This document shows positions 1 through 11,682 of a DNA stretch of 64,000 nt, piece after piece. The first letter of the stretch is position 1. Each line of letters begins with the position of its first letter. The position numbers and the translations under genes were made by a program. Origin of the DNA: an uncultured Dongia sp. (GTDB lineage: Bacteria; Pseudomonadota; Alphaproteobacteria; Dongiales; Dongiaceae). A model generated the notes under the pieces. The model was given only the letters and a program-made list of their open reading frames with translations, did not search any database and was not told the DNA's origin. The stretch lies in NCBI RefSeq assembly GCF_936916975.1, contig NZ_CAKZGO010000006.1:124001-188000 (forward strand), written 5' to 3'.

Positions 1-474
1 ATGCTGGTTGATGTCTGCGGCGTCGACTACCCGGACCGTGCGGCGCGTTTCGACGTCGTCTACAACCTGCTCAGCCTCACCAAGAATCAGCGCTGCCGGG
101 TGAAGGTCGCGATCGGCGAAGATGACGCGGTGCCGAGCGCGGTCGAAATCTATCCCGCGGCCGGTTGGTTTGAACGCGAAGCCTACGACATGTACGGCAT
201 CTTCTTCGATGGCAACCCGGACCTGCGCCGCATTCTCACCGATTACGGTTTCGAGGGGCACCCGTTCCGCAAGGATTTCCCACTCACCGGCTATGTCGAA
301 GTCCGCTACGACGAGACGCAGAAGCGGGTCATCTACGAACCGGTGAAGCTGGTGCAGGAATTCCGCTCGTTCGATTTCCTGTCACCGTGGGAAGGCATGC
401 TGCAGCCGCGGCCCGTGCTGCCGGGTGACGAAAAAGCCGGTGAAGCCGGCGCCCCGGCAGGGAAGACAAACTGA
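1..474 (+). CDS. nuoC: NADH-quinone oxidoreductase subunit C (5' end missing)
   Basis: Subunit C (30 kDa, peripheral arm) of proton-pumping complex I. The visible 157 residues carry the family signature around residues 58-100: [10 protein letters not shown], then [15 protein letters not shown] and the RKDFPLTGY segment that contacts subunit D. Family members are usually about 200 residues, so the ATG at base 1 is probably internal and the true start lies upstream of the window. The stop codon overlaps the nuoD start by one base (TGATG), which indicates translational coupling. The C-terminal tail is Ala/Gly-rich and probably disordered. nuoA and nuoB would be expected just upstream. Confidence 0.95.
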   Translation: MLVDVCGVDYPDRAARFDVVYNLLSLTKNQRCRVKVAIGEDDAVPSAVEIYPAAGWFEREAYDMYGIFFDGNPDLRRILTDYGFEGHPFRKDFPLTGYVEVRYDETQKRVIYEPVKLVQEFRSFDFLSPWEGMLQPRPVLPGDEKAGEAGAPAGKTN

Positions 475-1652
475 TGGCCGAAACGCATATCAAACCGATG
501 ACCATGAATTTCGGGCCGCAGCATCCTGCGGCTCACGGTGTTCTGCGCATGGTCATGGAGATGGACGGCGAAGTCGTGCGCCGGGTCGATCCGCATATCG
601 GCCTGCTGCACCGTGGCACCGAGAAGCTGATCGAATACAAGACCTATACGCAGGCCATTCCCTATTTCGACCGCCTCGATTACGTCAGCCCGATGTGCCA
701 GGAGCATGCCTTCGTGCTGGCCGTCGAGAAGTTGCTGGGTCTCGAAGTGCCGTTGCGCGGCCAGTATATCCGCGTGATGTTCGATGAAATCACCCGCATC
801 CTCAATCACCTGCTCAACATCCCGGCCTATGCCATGGATGTCGGCGCGATCACGCCGTTCCTGTGGGTGTTCGAGCAGCGCGAATTGCTGATGGAATTCT
901 ATGAGCGCGTGTCCGGTGCGCGGCTTCATGCGGCCTATTACCGCCCGGGCGGCGTGCATCAGGATCTGCCGGCGGGACTCCTTGATGATCTCTGGGCGTG
1001 GAGCGAGAAGTTCCCCAAAGTCGTCGACGACATGGAAGGCCTGCTCACCAACAACCGCATCTTCAAGCAGCGCCTGGTCGACGTTTGCCCGGTCACGGCG
1101 GAAGACGCCATTGCCTGGGGCTTCACCGGCCCCGTGCTGCGCGCGTCGGGTGTGCCGTGGGATCTCCGCAAGTCGCAGCCCTACATGGTCTATGACCGGA
1201 TGGAGTTCGACATTCCGGTCGGCAAGCATGGCGATTGTTATGACCGCTATCTGGTCCGCGTCGCCGAGATGCGTGAGAGCCTCAAGATCGTGCAGCAATG
1301 CATCAAGCAGATGCCTGGCGGGCCGGCGAGTTCGACCGACCACAAGGTCATGCCGCCCAGCCGCGGCGAGATGAAGCATTCGATGGAAGCCTTGATCCAT
1401 CACTTCAAACTCTACACCGAGGGCTATCACGTCCCGGCCGGCGAGACCTATACCGCCGTCGAAGCGCCTAAGGGCGAGTTCGGCGTCTATCTGGTGTCCG
1501 ACGGCACCAATAAGCCGCATCGCTGCAAAATCCGGGCACCCGGCTTCCCGCATCTCCAGGCCATGGATTTCCTTTGCAAGGGTTACATGCTGGCGGATTC
1601 GGTGGCGATCCTCGGCTCCCTCGACATTGTTTTCGGCGAGATCGACAGATGA
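474..1652 (+). CDS. nuoD: NADH-quinone oxidoreductase subunit D
   Basis: 49-kDa subunit D of complex I, homologous to the large subunit of NiFe hydrogenases; with subunit B it forms the quinone-binding pocket. At 392 residues it is normal length. The N-terminus has [14 protein letters not shown], whose histidine lies in the quinone site, followed by [14 protein letters not shown]. The C-terminus ends in the conserved DIVFGEIDR. It is a separate gene rather than a nuoCD fusion. The start ATG overlaps the nuoC stop by one base, and the stop overlaps the nuoE ATG by four bases. Confidence 0.98.
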   Translation: MAETHIKPMTMNFGPQHPAAHGVLRMVMEMDGEVVRRVDPHIGLLHRGTEKLIEYKTYTQAIPYFDRLDYVSPMCQEHAFVLAVEKLLGLEVPLRGQYIRVMFDEITRILNHLLNIPAYAMDVGAITPFLWVFEQRELLMEFYERVSGARLHAAYYRPGGVHQDLPAGLLDDLWAWSEKFPKVVDDMEGLLTNNRIFKQRLVDVCPVTAEDAIAWGFTGPVLRASGVPWDLRKSQPYMVYDRMEFDIPVGKHGDCYDRYLVRVAEMRESLKIVQQCIKQMPGGPASSTDHKVMPPSRGEMKHSMEALIHHFKLYTEGYHVPAGETYTAVEAPKGEFGVYLVSDGTNKPHRCKIRAPGFPHLQAMDFLCKGYMLADSVAILGSLDIVFGEIDR

Positions 1653-2275
1653 GTGCTCCTTCAAACACCGACGTGGTCCAGCCGGACAGCTTCGCCTTCA
1701 CCGCGGAGAATCTGGAAGCAGCCAAGAAGATCATCGCGAAGTACCCCGATGGACGTCAGCCATCGGCGGTGATGCCGCTCCTCGATATGGCGCAGCGCCA
1801 GCATGGCTGGATCCCGCGCGCCGCGATGGACGTCATCGCCGGCATGCTCGATATGGCGCCGATCCGCGTCTATGAGGTCGCGACCTTCTATTCGATGTAC
1901 AATCTGAAGCCGGTCGGCAAATACCTCATCCAGGTCTGCCGCACGACGCCGTGCTGGCTGCGCGGGTCGGATTCGCTCTCCGGCTTTCTCCACAAGAAGC
2001 TCGGCGTCGGTTTCAAGGAAGTCACCAAGGACGGCATGTTCAGCGTCATGGAAGTCGAATGCCTCGGCGCCTGCTGCAATGCGCCGATGGTGCAGATCAA
2101 CGATGACTTCTACGAAGATCTGACGCCGGAATTGCTGGGCCAGGTGCTCGACGATCTGGCTGCCGGCAAGCAGCCGAAGAAGGGCCCGCAGAACGGCCGT
2201 CGCGGTTCGATGGCAGAAGGTGGCGCCACCACGCTCAAGGACATTCCCTTGACCTACGACATGGCGGGAGACTGA
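1649..2275 (+). CDS. nuoE: NADH-quinone oxidoreductase subunit E
   Basis: 24-kDa subunit E of the NADH-oxidising module of complex I; it carries the off-pathway [2Fe-2S] cluster N1a. Ligands are visible as Cys97 and Cys102 (C-x4-C) and Cys138 and Cys142 (C-x3-C, in ECLGACC). The 208-residue protein starts at the ATG overlapping the nuoD stop by four bases. A longer open frame upstream lies wholly inside nuoD and is not needed. The C-terminal 40 residues after the thioredoxin-like domain are Lys/Gly-rich and look like a lineage-specific tail. nuoF follows after three bases. Confidence 0.97.
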   Translation: MSAPSNTDVVQPDSFAFTAENLEAAKKIIAKYPDGRQPSAVMPLLDMAQRQHGWIPRAAMDVIAGMLDMAPIRVYEVATFYSMYNLKPVGKYLIQVCRTTPCWLRGSDSLSGFLHKKLGVGFKEVTKDGMFSVMEVECLGACCNAPMVQINDDFYEDLTPELLGQVLDDLAAGKQPKKGPQNGRRGSMAEGGATTLKDIPLTYDMAGD

Positions 2276-2278
2276 GCG

Positions 2279-3562
2279 ATGTTGCAGGATCAGGATCGCA
2301 TCTTCAAAAACATCTACTGCCAGGACGATTGGCGCCTGGCCGGCGCGCGCCGTCGCGGCATCTGGGACAACACCAAGGCGCTGCTCGACGTTGGTCCAGA
2401 CAAGATCATCGACGACATCAAGGCCTCCGAACTGCGCGGCCGCGGTGGCGCAGGTTTCCCGACCGGCATGAAATGGTCCTTCATGCCCAAGCAATCCGAC
2501 GGGCGTCCGTCCTACCTCGTCGTCAATGCCGACGAATCCGAGCCCGGCACCTGCAAGGATCGCGAGATCCTGCGCTTCGATCCGCATATGCTGATCGAAG
2601 GCTGCCTGATTGCCGGTTTCGCCATGCGCTGCGTCGCTGCCTATATCTACGTCCGCGGCGAGTTCTACCAGGAGGCGATGCACGTCCAGGCCGCGATCGA
2701 CGAGGCCTATGACGCCGGCCTCATCGGCAAGAACGCATCCGGCTCGGGCTACAATTTCGACGTCTTCCTGCATCGTGGCGCCGGCGCCTATATCTGCGGT
2801 GAAGAATCAGCACTCATCGAGAGCCTTGAGGGCAAGAAGGGTCAGCCGCGCCTGAAGCCGCCATTTCCGGCTGCCTGCGGTCTCTATGGTTCGCCGACCA
2901 CGGTCAACAATGTCGAGACCATCGCGGTCACGCCGACAATCCTGCGCCGCGGTCCGACCTGGTTTGCCGGTCTCGGCCGGCCCAAGAATGTCGGCACCAA
3001 GCTGTTCTGCGTGTCGGGCCATGTGAACAAGCCCTGCAACGTCGAAGAAGAGATGGGCATTCCACTGCGCGAGCTCATCGACAAGCATTGCGGCGGTGTG
3101 CGTGGTGGCTGGGACAATCTGCTGGCCGTCATCCCCGGCGGCTCGTCGGTCCCGATGCTGCCCAAGTCGATCTGCGACGACGTGCTGATGGATTTCGATT
3201 CGCTGCGCGCCGTTCAGTCGGGCCTTGGCACGGCGGCGGTCATCGTCATGGACAAGTCGACCGACCTCATCGAGGCGATCACGCGCTTTGCGCATTTCTA
3301 TATGCATGAGAGCTGCGGCCAGTGCACACCGTGCCGCGAGGGCACCGGCTGGATGTTCCGCATCATGACGCGTTTCGTGAAGGGCGATGCCGATCCTTCC
3401 GAGATCGACATGCTGCTGGAAATTTCGAAGCAGATCGAAGGTCACACGATCTGCGCACTCGGCGATGCCGCGGCATGGCCGATCCAAGGTTTGATGCGTC
3501 ATTTCCGTCCGGTGGTCGAGCAGCGCATGCGCGACTTCCGTGGCCGTCAAGCGGCCGAATAG
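2279..3562 (+). CDS. nuoF: NADH-quinone oxidoreductase subunit F
   Basis: 51-kDa subunit F of complex I: it binds NADH and FMN and passes electrons to the [4Fe-4S] cluster N3. The 427-residue protein shows the FMN/NADH glycine-rich loop [10 protein letters not shown] at residues 54-63, the second nucleotide motif [13 protein letters not shown], and the N3 ligands in [12 protein letters not shown] with the fourth Cys in HTICALGD. Length and motifs are canonical, so it should be active. It sits three bases after nuoE and 25 bases before nuoG in the same operon. Confidence 0.98.
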   Translation: MLQDQDRIFKNIYCQDDWRLAGARRRGIWDNTKALLDVGPDKIIDDIKASELRGRGGAGFPTGMKWSFMPKQSDGRPSYLVVNADESEPGTCKDREILRFDPHMLIEGCLIAGFAMRCVAAYIYVRGEFYQEAMHVQAAIDEAYDAGLIGKNASGSGYNFDVFLHRGAGAYICGEESALIESLEGKKGQPRLKPPFPAACGLYGSPTTVNNVETIAVTPTILRRGPTWFAGLGRPKNVGTKLFCVSGHVNKPCNVEEEMGIPLRELIDKHCGGVRGGWDNLLAVIPGGSSVPMLPKSICDDVLMDFDSLRAVQSGLGTAAVIVMDKSTDLIEAITRFAHFYMHESCGQCTPCREGTGWMFRIMTRFVKGDADPSEIDMLLEISKQIEGHTICALGDAAAWPIQGLMRHFRPVVEQRMRDFRGRQAAE

Positions 3563-3587
3563 GGCTGGGGAGTAGGGATCCAAGATC

Positions 3588-5654
3588 ATGCCGAAGATGA
3601 CGATCGATGGTGTCGAGATCGAGGTGCCGGGCGGCATTACCGTCCTGCAGGCCTGCGAGCTCGCCGGCAAGGAAATCCCGCGCTTCTGCTATCACGAACG
3701 CCTGTCCGTGGCCGGCAATTGCCGCATGTGTCTCGTGGAGCAGGAAAAGGCGCCAAAGCCGGTGGCGAGCTGCGCCATGCCGGTCGCCGAAGGCATGGTG
3801 ATCAAGACCGATAGCCCGCTGGTGCAGAAGGCCCGCAAGGGCGTCATGGAATTCCTGCTGATCACCCATCCACTCGATTGCCCGATCTGCGATCAGGGCG
3901 GCGAATGCGATCTGCAGGACCAGGCCGTCGCTTTCGGCAAGAGCTTCTCGCGCTATCAGGAAGAGAAACGCGCCGTCACCGACAAGGATTTCGGCCCCCT
4001 GGTGCGGACCGAGATGACGCGCTGCATTCAATGCACGCGCTGCATCCGCTTTGCGACCGAAGTGGCCGGCGTCGAAGTGCTGGGCGCCACCTCGCGCGGC
4101 GAACACATGGAAGTCACGACCTATGTTGAAAAGGGCATAGCCTCGGAACTGTCCGGCAATCTCATCGATCTTTGCCCGGTCGGTGCGCTGACTTCGAAGC
4201 CCTACGCGTTCACCGCGCGCCCCTGGGAATTGACCAAGACGGAATCGATCGATGTGGCGGATGCGGTCGGCGTCAATATCCGCATCGATTCACGCGGTCG
4301 CGAAGTCCTGCGCGTGCTGCCGCGTCTCAATGAAGACGTGAACGAAGAATGGATGGCCGATAAGGGCCGTTTCTGGGTCGATGGCCTGAAGCGCCAACGC
4401 CTCGATCGTCCCTTCGTCCGTGAAAACGGCAAGCTCAAGCCCGCGAGCTGGGGTGAGGCGTTTGCCGCCATCGCTGCGCGCGTCAAAGGCGTTGACGGCA
4501 AGCGGATTGCCGCCATCGTCGGCGATCAATGCGATGCCGAAAGCATGTTCGCGCTCAAGGAATTGATGGCGTCGCTGGGGTCGCCCAACCTCGATTGCCG
4601 CCAGGATGGCGCAGCACTCGATGCCACCAACCGCGCCTCTTATCTTTTCAACAGCACGATTGCCGGCATTGACAAGGCCGATGTGATTTTGCTGGTCGGT
4701 ACCAATCCGCGCTGGGAAGCGCCGGTGCTGAACGCCCGTATCCGCAAGCGGCATCTCAAGGGCGGCCTCAAGGTCGCGAGCGTGGGCGCTGTCGGCGATC
4801 TCACCTATCCGGTGGAGATGCTGGGGGCAGGGGCCGAGACGCTGAGCCAGATTGCGTCGGGCGGTAACAGCTTCAGCGATGCGCTGAAGAATGCCAAGGC
4901 GCCGATGATCATCGTGGGCCAGGGTGTACTCACGCGTCCCGACGGCGCCGCGGTGCTTGGTCTGGCGCGCAAGGTGGCCGAGGCGGCCAATGTCGTGCGC
5001 GAGGGCTGGAACGGTTTCAACGTGCTGCAGACGGCTGCTGCTCGCGTCGGCGGCCTCGAACTCGGCTTCGTGCCGCAATCTGGCGGCCGTGATGTGAACG
5101 GCATCCTCGATGGTGCGCAGAAGGGCGAGATCGAGATCGTCTATCTGCTCGGTGCCGACGAGATCGATACCAACCGTCTGGGCTCCGCCTTTGTCATCTA
5201 TCAGGGTCATCACGGCGACCGTGGTGCCCATCGCGCCGACGTCGTCCTGCCCGGCGCCGCCTATACCGAGAAGGATGGCACCTATATGAACATCGAGGGC
5301 CGAGCCCAGCTGGGCCGCCTCGCGATCTTCCCGCCGGGCGATGCCAAGGCGGATTGGAGCATCCTGCGCGCACTGTCGGAATCGGTCGGCAAGAAGCTCG
5401 GCTTCGACACGATCGAACAATTGCGCCGCAAGCTCTATCAGGCCTTCCCGCGCTTCCAGCGTCTGGGGGCGATCGAGCCGGCTGCCTGGACGAGCTTCGG
5501 TGGCCAAGGCGAGGTCGGGCGCGACCAGTTCCGTCCCGCGATAGCCAATTACTACATGACCGACCCGATCAGCCGCGCCTCGGCGACGATGGCGCAGTGC
5601 ACCGAACGTTTCGTGCAGCCGGTTGCGGGCGGAAAGACGGGCACCCATGGCTGA
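3588..5654 (+). CDS. nuoG: NADH-quinone oxidoreductase subunit G
   Basis: 75-kDa subunit G, the largest peripheral-arm subunit, which carries the iron-sulfur relay from subunit F towards the quinone. The N-terminal ferredoxin domain has Cys ligands in RFCYHE, GNCRMC and ASCAMP (about residues 34-65). The middle [19 protein letters not shown] and [12 protein letters not shown] segments ligate the next clusters, and the remainder is a molybdopterin-oxidoreductase-like domain without cofactor. At 688 residues it matches the short alphaproteobacterial and mitochondrial form rather than the roughly 900-residue E. coli form. Its 3' end overlaps nuoH by eight bases. Confidence 0.98.
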   Translation: MPKMTIDGVEIEVPGGITVLQACELAGKEIPRFCYHERLSVAGNCRMCLVEQEKAPKPVASCAMPVAEGMVIKTDSPLVQKARKGVMEFLLITHPLDCPICDQGGECDLQDQAVAFGKSFSRYQEEKRAVTDKDFGPLVRTEMTRCIQCTRCIRFATEVAGVEVLGATSRGEHMEVTTYVEKGIASELSGNLIDLCPVGALTSKPYAFTARPWELTKTESIDVADAVGVNIRIDSRGREVLRVLPRLNEDVNEEWMADKGRFWVDGLKRQRLDRPFVRENGKLKPASWGEAFAAIAARVKGVDGKRIAAIVGDQCDAESMFALKELMASLGSPNLDCRQDGAALDATNRASYLFNSTIAGIDKADVILLVGTNPRWEAPVLNARIRKRHLKGGLKVASVGAVGDLTYPVEMLGAGAETLSQIASGGNSFSDALKNAKAPMIIVGQGVLTRPDGAAVLGLARKVAEAANVVREGWNGFNVLQTAAARVGGLELGFVPQSGGRDVNGILDGAQKGEIEIVYLLGADEIDTNRLGSAFVIYQGHHGDRGAHRADVVLPGAAYTEKDGTYMNIEGRAQLGRLAIFPPGDAKADWSILRALSESVGKKLGFDTIEQLRRKLYQAFPRFQRLGAIEPAAWTSFGGQGEVGRDQFRPAIANYYMTDPISRASATMAQCTERFVQPVAGGKTGTHG

Positions 5655-6723
5655 GTTCTTCACATCGACCTTCGGGATTTATCTCGGCACCACCATCTTC
5701 ACGGTGCTGAAGATCGTTGCCATCATCCTGCCGCTGCTGTTGGCGGTTGCCTACCTGACCTTGGCCGAGCGCAAGATCATGGCGGCGATGCAGATCCGCC
5801 GCGGTCCGAACGTCGTCGGTCCCTTTGGCCTGCTGCAGCCGATTGCCGATGGCGTGAAGCTGCTGTTCAAGGAAACGATCATCCCGTCGGGCGCCAACCG
5901 TGTCGCCTTCATCGTGGCGCCGATGATCACTTTCGTGCTGTCGCTGATTTCCTGGGCGGTCATTCCGTTTGACGATGGCGTGGTGCTGGCCAACCTCAAT
6001 GTCGGCATTCTCTATCTCTTCGCCATCTCGTCGCTGGGCGTCTATGGCATCGTGCTCGCCGGCTGGGCATCGAATTCGAAATACCCGTTCCTTGGTGCCC
6101 TGCGGTCGGCTGCGCAGATGGTGTCCTACGAAGTCTCGATCGGCTTCGTGCTGGTGACGGTGCTGTTGTGCGTGGGCTCGCTCAACCTCAACGACATCGT
6201 CAGGGCGCAGGCCAATCTGTGGTTCTGCATCCCGCTGCTGCCGATGTTCATCGTGTTCTACATTTCCGGTCTTGCCGAAACCAACCGCCCGCCCTTCGAT
6301 CTGCCGGAAGCAGAATCGGAACTGGTCGCGGGCTACTTCTCGGAATACTCGGCCTTCACCTTCGCGCTGTTCTTCCTCGGCGAGTACGCCAATATCTGGA
6401 TGATGAGCGCCATGACGGCGATCCTGTTCCTCGGTGGTTGGCAGGCGCCGTTTGATATCGCGCCCTTCACCTGGATCCCCGGCTGGATCTGGTTCGCCGG
6501 CAAGGCCAGCTTCATCGCCTTCAGCTTTGTCTGGGTCCGCGCGACCTTCCCGCGCTATCGCTACGACCAGCTCATGCGCCTGGGCTGGAAAGTCTTCCTG
6601 CCGCTTTCTTTGATCATGGTAATCCTGACCGCGGGCGTTCTGCTCGCGACGGACAGCCTGCCGAAGAAGGGCACCGTCATGCCAGCCCCCGCGGTGGATA
6701 CCACCGCGCCGGCCAGCAATTGA
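5647..6723 (+). CDS. nuoH: NADH-quinone oxidoreductase subunit H
   Basis: Membrane subunit H, which links the quinone pocket to the proton-pumping arm. It has about eight membrane helices, with the conserved loop after helix 1 ([17 protein letters not shown], then [15 protein letters not shown]) and the acidic loop [20 protein letters not shown] chose the ATG giving [10 protein letters not shown] (358 residues), eight bases inside the nuoG 3' end. An in-frame ATG eight codons upstream lies deeper in nuoG and adds a charged stretch that does not look native. The C-terminal tail is Pro/Ala-rich. Confidence 0.97.
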   Translation: MAEFFTSTFGIYLGTTIFTVLKIVAIILPLLLAVAYLTLAERKIMAAMQIRRGPNVVGPFGLLQPIADGVKLLFKETIIPSGANRVAFIVAPMITFVLSLISWAVIPFDDGVVLANLNVGILYLFAISSLGVYGIVLAGWASNSKYPFLGALRSAAQMVSYEVSIGFVLVTVLLCVGSLNLNDIVRAQANLWFCIPLLPMFIVFYISGLAETNRPPFDLPEAESELVAGYFSEYSAFTFALFFLGEYANIWMMSAMTAILFLGGWQAPFDIAPFTWIPGWIWFAGKASFIAFSFVWVRATFPRYRYDQLMRLGWKVFLPLSLIMVILTAGVLLATDSLPKKGTVMPAPAVDTTAPASN

Positions 6724-6735
6724 GGAGCTGAACCC

Positions 6736-7224
6736 ATGTCCGCCATTAGCCGCACGCTCAACAGCTTCCTCCTCAAGGAACTGCTTTCCGGCATGGTCCT
6801 CACCTTCAGCTACCTGTTCAAGGAGAAGGTGACGATCAACTATCCCTATGAGAAGGGGCCGATCAGCCCGCGCTTCCGCGGTGAGCATGCGTTGCGCCGC
6901 TACGCCAACGGCGAAGAGCGCTGCATCGCCTGCAAGCTGTGCGAAGCGATCTGCCCGGCGCAGGCCATCACCATCGAGGCCGAGCCGCGCGATGACGGCA
7001 GCAGGCGGACGACGCGTTACGACATCGACATGACGAAATGCATCTATTGCGGCTTCTGCCAGGAAGCCTGCCCGGTCGATGCGATCGTCGAGGGACCGAA
7101 TTTCGAGTTTGCCACCGAGACTCGCGAGGAGCTGTTCTACAACAAGGACAAGCTGCTGCGGAACGGCGAGCGCTGGGAAGCGGAAATTGCCGGCAATATC
7201 GCCGCCGACGCGCCTTATCGTTGA
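6736..7224 (+). CDS. nuoI: NADH-quinone oxidoreductase subunit I
   Basis: Subunit I (TYKY), a two-[4Fe-4S] ferredoxin-like subunit carrying clusters N6a and N6b between subunits G and B. Both motifs are intact: [16 protein letters not shown] and [16 protein letters not shown], each C-x2-C-x2-C-x3-CP. The 162-residue length is standard for alphaproteobacteria. The start ATG lies 12 bases after nuoH and has a GAGG-type ribosome binding site. Confidence 0.98.
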   Translation: MSAISRTLNSFLLKELLSGMVLTFSYLFKEKVTINYPYEKGPISPRFRGEHALRRYANGEERCIACKLCEAICPAQAITIEAEPRDDGSRRTTRYDIDMTKCIYCGFCQEACPVDAIVEGPNFEFATETREELFYNKDKLLRNGERWEAEIAGNIAADAPYR

Positions 7225-7252
7225 TCGCGATAGGGTGGGGGAGAACAGCTAG

Positions 7253-7870
7253 ATGATCGTCGAGACCATCGCCTTTTATGTCTTTGCCGCAGTCGCCGTC
7301 GTATCGGCGCTGCTGGTGGTCGGCAACCGCAATCCGGTCTATTCGGTGCTGTTCCTGATTCTGACCTTCTTCAACGTCGCGGGCCTGTTCGTGCTGATCG
7401 GTGCCGAGTTCCTGGCGATGATGCTGGTCATCGTTTATGTCGGTGCCGTGGCCGTGCTGTTCCTTTTCGTCGTCATGATGCTCGACATCAATTTCGTCGA
7501 ACTGCGCCAGGGCTTCGTGCGCTATCTGCCGATCGGCGCTGTCGTGGGTGTCATCCTGGCCGCCGAGTTGATCTTTGTCGTCGGCAGCACGGCGCTGGGC
7601 ACCGCGACACCGGCTGCACCCACGCCGGCCATTGCCCAGGTCACCAATACCGAAGCACTCGGCAACATCATGTACACCCAGTATTTCTACCTGTTCCAGG
7701 TGTCCGGCCTCATCCTGCTGGTCGCGATGATGGGCGCCATTGTGCTGACACACCGCGAACGCGTCGGCGTCCGCCGCCAGCGTATTGCCGATCAGGTCGA
7801 CCGCAACCGTAGTTCGGTGCAGCTCACCAAGGTGAAGACCGGCGACGGCGCTTCAGGGGGTGTCAAATGA
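7253..7870 (+). CDS. nuoJ: NADH-quinone oxidoreductase subunit J
   Basis: Membrane subunit J, a small hydrophobic protein (205 residues) with about five membrane helices at the junction of complex I. Family features include the N-terminal [17 protein letters not shown] segment and the helix with [14 protein letters not shown], the site of the pi-bulge seen in structures. The stop overlaps the nuoK ATG by four bases (ATGA). The C-terminal tail is basic and cytoplasmic. Confidence 0.96.
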   Translation: MIVETIAFYVFAAVAVVSALLVVGNRNPVYSVLFLILTFFNVAGLFVLIGAEFLAMMLVIVYVGAVAVLFLFVVMMLDINFVELRQGFVRYLPIGAVVGVILAAELIFVVGSTALGTATPAAPTPAIAQVTNTEALGNIMYTQYFYLFQVSGLILLVAMMGAIVLTHRERVGVRRQRIADQVDRNRSSVQLTKVKTGDGASGGVK

Positions 7871-8178
7871 TGACGATCGGCATTCAGCATTACCTGACCC
7901 TGTCGGCGATCCTGTTCACGATCGGGATCTTCGGCATCTTCCTCAACCGCAAGAACGTCATCATCATTCTGATGTCGGTTGAATTGATGCTGCTCTCGGT
8001 CAACGTCAACCTCGTGGCGTTCTCCCATTTTCTCGGCGATCTCACCGGCCAGGTCTTTGCGATGCTGGTCCTCACGGTTGCCGCGGCTGAGGCCGCCATC
8101 GGCCTCGCCATCCTTGTGGTCTTCTTCCGGACTCGCGGCTCGATCGCCGTCGAGGACGTCAACATGATGAAGGGCTGA
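7867..8178 (+). CDS. nuoK: NADH-quinone oxidoreductase subunit K
   Basis: Membrane subunit K, homologous to MrpC, 103 residues with three membrane helices. The two conserved helix glutamates are present, in [11 protein letters not shown] and in the AEAAIGLAI stretch. Two consecutive ATG codons exist; the first overlaps the nuoJ stop (ATGA) and the second, three bases on, is equally plausible. nuoL begins one base after the stop. Confidence 0.97.
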   Translation: MMTIGIQHYLTLSAILFTIGIFGIFLNRKNVIIILMSVELMLLSVNVNLVAFSHFLGDLTGQVFAMLVLTVAAAEAAIGLAILVVFFRTRGSIAVEDVNMMKG

Positions 8179-8179
8179 C

Positions 8180-10135
8180 ATGACTCTCGACGTCGCCATC
8201 GTCGCCCTTCCGCTGCTGGGCGCTCTCATCGCCGGGATCGGCAATCGCCATATCGGCGATCATGCCGCGCAATGGATCACCTCCGGCCTCATGCTGGCCG
8301 TGATGGTCATTTCCTGGATCACTTTCTTCGACGTGACCGGTAGCGGCAACACGCGCACCACGGAACTGTTCACCTGGTTTGAGACCGGCAGCTTCCGCGC
8401 CGCTTGGGCGGTGCGCATCGATCAGCTGTCGGCCGTGATGCTGATCGTGGTGACGACCGTCTCCGCCATGGTCCATGTCTATTCCATCGGCTACATGCAT
8501 CACGACAAATCGGTGCCGCGGTTCATGGCCTATCTGTCGTTCTTCACCTTCTGCATGCTGATGCTGGTGACGGCCGACAATTTCATCCAGATGTTCTTCG
8601 GCTGGGAAGGAGTGGGCCTCAGCTCCTACCTCCTCATCGGCTTCTGGTATGACCGGCCGACCGCCAATGCGGCCGCCATCAAGGCGTTCCTGGTCAACCG
8701 CGTGGGCGATTTCGGCTTCGCGCTCGGCATTATGGGCGTCTATCTCGTCTTCAACACGGTTGAGTTCAAGCCGCTGTTCGACACGATCATCGCCGGCCAG
8801 ACGCCGCCGACCTTCAATTTCTTAGGCTATGAGGTCGACACGCTGACCGCGCTCTGCCTGCTGTTGTTCGTGGGCGCCATGGGCAAGTCGGCGCAGCTGT
8901 TCCTGCACACCTGGCTGCCGGACGCGATGGAAGGCCCGACGCCGGTGTCGGCCCTCATCCATGCGGCGACCATGGTGACCGCCGGCGTCTTCATGGTCTG
9001 CCGCCTGTCGCCGATGTTCGAATATGCGCCCTATGCCAAGGAAGTCGTGACCGTTGTCGGCGCCTCGACCGCCTTCTTCGCAGCGACGGTGGGCCTCACC
9101 CAGAACGACATCAAGCGGGTCATCGCCTATTCGACCTGTTCGCAGCTCGGCTACATGTTCTTTGCAGCTGGTGTCGGTGCCTATGGCGCCGCCATGTTCC
9201 ACCTCTTCACCCACGCCTTCTTCAAGGCGCTGCTGTTCCTGTGCGCGGGTTCGGTCATCCATGCGATGTCGGGCGAGCAGGACATGCGCAAGATGGGCGG
9301 CATCTACAAGCTCATTCCCACCACCTATACCTTGATGTGGATCGGCAACATCGCCCTGGCCGGTGTCGGTATTCCGGGCGTGTTCGGCTTTGCCGGCTTC
9401 TATTCCAAGGACAGCATCCTGGAATCGGCCTTCGCCGCGCATAGCAGTGTGGGCATGTACGCCTTCTGGCTTGGCATCATCGGTGCGGTGATGACGGCAT
9501 TCTATTCCTGGCGCCTCATTTACATGACCTTTCACAACAAGCCGCGCGCCTCGCATGACGTGATGCATCATGTCCATGAAAGCCCGTGGGTGATGCTGGC
9601 GCCGCTCTTCGTGTTGGCGGCGGGTGCCATCCTTACCGGCTTCGTCTGGCATGAGAGCTTTGTGGGCAGTGAGATGGAACATTTCTGGGGCCAGGCGATC
9701 CATTTCGCCTCAACCAACGAAGTGCCGCATCACGCCCATGATGTGCCGCTCTGGGTGAAGCTGCTGCCCTTGGCGGCCGGCCTCATCGGCATTCTCTTTG
9801 CAACCTATGCCTATCTCGTGCAGAAGGGTCTGCCCGCCGCAATCGCCGGTGCCCTCAAGCCGCTCTACCTGATGTCCTATAACAAGTGGTATTTCGACGA
9901 GCTCTATGACGCGATCTTCGTGAACCCGATCAAGGTCTTTGGCCGCTTCCTGTGGAAGAAGGGCGATGGGGCGATCGTCGATGGTGCCGTCGATGGATTT
10001 GCCTGGCTGACTGGCGAGTGGTTCGCCAAGCGGGCGAGCGCGCTGCAATCGGGCTATGTCTATCATTACGCCTTCGTCATGCTGATCGGCATCGTCGCCA
10101 TGGTCAGCTGGTACATCTTTGCCTTTGGTAAGTGA
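8180..10135 (+). CDS. nuoL: NADH-quinone oxidoreductase subunit L
   Basis: Distal antiporter-like proton pump of complex I, 651 residues with about 16 membrane helices. The proton-pumping core is recognisable by [19 protein letters not shown], by [21 protein letters not shown] and by the [16 protein letters not shown] segment. The C-terminal part contains the long lateral helix region and a final anchor helix. The start ATG lies one base after the nuoK stop, so expression is probably coupled. Confidence 0.97.
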   Translation: MTLDVAIVALPLLGALIAGIGNRHIGDHAAQWITSGLMLAVMVISWITFFDVTGSGNTRTTELFTWFETGSFRAAWAVRIDQLSAVMLIVVTTVSAMVHVYSIGYMHHDKSVPRFMAYLSFFTFCMLMLVTADNFIQMFFGWEGVGLSSYLLIGFWYDRPTANAAAIKAFLVNRVGDFGFALGIMGVYLVFNTVEFKPLFDTIIAGQTPPTFNFLGYEVDTLTALCLLLFVGAMGKSAQLFLHTWLPDAMEGPTPVSALIHAATMVTAGVFMVCRLSPMFEYAPYAKEVVTVVGASTAFFAATVGLTQNDIKRVIAYSTCSQLGYMFFAAGVGAYGAAMFHLFTHAFFKALLFLCAGSVIHAMSGEQDMRKMGGIYKLIPTTYTLMWIGNIALAGVGIPGVFGFAGFYSKDSILESAFAAHSSVGMYAFWLGIIGAVMTAFYSWRLIYMTFHNKPRASHDVMHHVHESPWVMLAPLFVLAAGAILTGFVWHESFVGSEMEHFWGQAIHFASTNEVPHHAHDVPLWVKLLPLAAGLIGILFATYAYLVQKGLPAAIAGALKPLYLMSYNKWYFDELYDAIFVNPIKVFGRFLWKKGDGAIVDGAVDGFAWLTGEWFAKRASALQSGYVYHYAFVMLIGIVAMVSWYIFAFGK

Positions 10136-10143
10136 GAGATTTG

Positions 10144-11664
10144 ATGAGCGGCAGCATGCCCATCCTCAGCCTGACGACCTTCCTGCCGCTTCTGGGCGCG
10201 GTGCTCATCCTTATCCTCAAGGGTGACGAGGGATCGGTCGCGCGCAACGCGCGTTACATCGCGCTGTGGACATCGCTCGTCACCTTTGCCGTTTCGCTGG
10301 TGATCTGGTTCCAGTTCGACCGGTCGTTCGTCGGCTTCCAGTTCGAGGAGAAGACGGCCTGGCTGCCGCTGCTCGGCATCAGCTATCACATGGGTGTCGA
10401 CGGTATCTCGATGACCTTCGTGATGCTCTCGACCCTGCTGACGCCGATCTGCATCCTGGCCAGCTGGGAAGCGATCGAGAAGCGGGTCAAGGAATACATG
10501 ATCGCCTTCCTCGGCCTCGAGACGCTGATGGTCGGCACCTTCTGTGCGCTTGATTTCGTCACCTTCTATATCTTCTTCGAAGCGGTCCTCATCCCGATGT
10601 ATCTAATCATCGGCATCTGGGGCGGGCCGCGGCGCGTCTATGCGTCGATCAAGTTCTTCCTGTTTACGCTGGCCGGTTCCGTGTTGATGCTGCTGGCGAT
10701 CCTTGCGATGTACAGCATCACTGGTACGGCCGACATTCCGGCGTTGATGGCCTATGGTTTCGATCCCGCCATCCAGAAATGGCTGTGGCTGGCGCTGTTC
10801 GCCTCCTTCGCAGTGAAGGTGCCGATGTGGCCGGTTCATACCTGGCTGCCGGACGCCCATGTCGAAGCGCCGACCGCGGGTTCGGTCATCCTGGCCGGTG
10901 TGCTGTTGAAGATGGGCGCCTATGGTTTCCTGCGCTTCTCCATCCCGATGCTGCCGGAGGCGTCCGCCTATTTCACGCCGTTGGTCTATGCCATGAGCGT
11001 GGTGGCGGTGATCTACACCTCGCTCATCGCGCTCGCACAGGAGGATATGAAGAAGCTCATCGCCTATTCCTCCGTGGCGCATATGGGCTTCGTGACCGCC
11101 GGCATCTTCTCGATGACCCAGGAAGGTCTCGAGGGCGCCTTGTTCCAGATGCTCTCCCACGGTGTCGTCTCGGGTGCGCTGTTCCTGTGCGTTGGCGTCA
11201 TCTATGACCGCCTGCATACCCGTGAGATTGCGCGTTACGGCGGCCTCGTGCACCGGATGCCGAAATACGCCGTGGTATTCATGATCTTCACTATGGCCTC
11301 GGTCGGTTTGCCGGGTACCAGCGGCTTCATCGGCGAGTTCCTGGTGATGGTCGGCGTGTTCAAGGACAACACCTGGGTGGCGCTGCTTATTGCGACCGGT
11401 GTGATCCTGGGTGCCGCCTACATGCTGTGGCTCTATCGCCGCATCATTTTCGGCGAGCTGGTCAAGGAAGATTTGAAGACCATGCTCGATCTTTCGTTGC
11501 GCGAGAAGGTGATCTTCGCGCCGCTCCTGCTGCTCGTGTTCTGGATGGGTATCTATCCGATCAGTTTCACCTCGATCTTCGGGCCGACGGTGACTGATTT
11601 CATCCAGGATTACGGCCCGCGCATGGAAGCGGTCGCGGCTGATCCCGCTGCGACAAATCCGTAA
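10144..11664 (+). CDS. nuoM: NADH-quinone oxidoreductase subunit M
   Basis: Second antiporter-like proton-pumping subunit of complex I, about 506 residues with 14 membrane helices. Diagnostic segments are [42 protein letters not shown] and [15 protein letters not shown] place the start at the ATG nine bases after the nuoL stop, preceded by AGTGAGAGA; a GTG twelve bases earlier overlapping nuoL and an ATG at 10156 are alternatives. nuoN follows after 18 bases. Confidence 0.96.
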   Translation: MSGSMPILSLTTFLPLLGAVLILILKGDEGSVARNARYIALWTSLVTFAVSLVIWFQFDRSFVGFQFEEKTAWLPLLGISYHMGVDGISMTFVMLSTLLTPICILASWEAIEKRVKEYMIAFLGLETLMVGTFCALDFVTFYIFFEAVLIPMYLIIGIWGGPRRVYASIKFFLFTLAGSVLMLLAILAMYSITGTADIPALMAYGFDPAIQKWLWLALFASFAVKVPMWPVHTWLPDAHVEAPTAGSVILAGVLLKMGAYGFLRFSIPMLPEASAYFTPLVYAMSVVAVIYTSLIALAQEDMKKLIAYSSVAHMGFVTAGIFSMTQEGLEGALFQMLSHGVVSGALFLCVGVIYDRLHTREIARYGGLVHRMPKYAVVFMIFTMASVGLPGTSGFIGEFLVMVGVFKDNTWVALLIATGVILGAAYMLWLYRRIIFGELVKEDLKTMLDLSLREKVIFAPLLLLVFWMGIYPISFTSIFGPTVTDFIQDYGPRMEAVAADPAATNP

Positions 11665-11682
11665 GGCAAGGATAGTACTGCC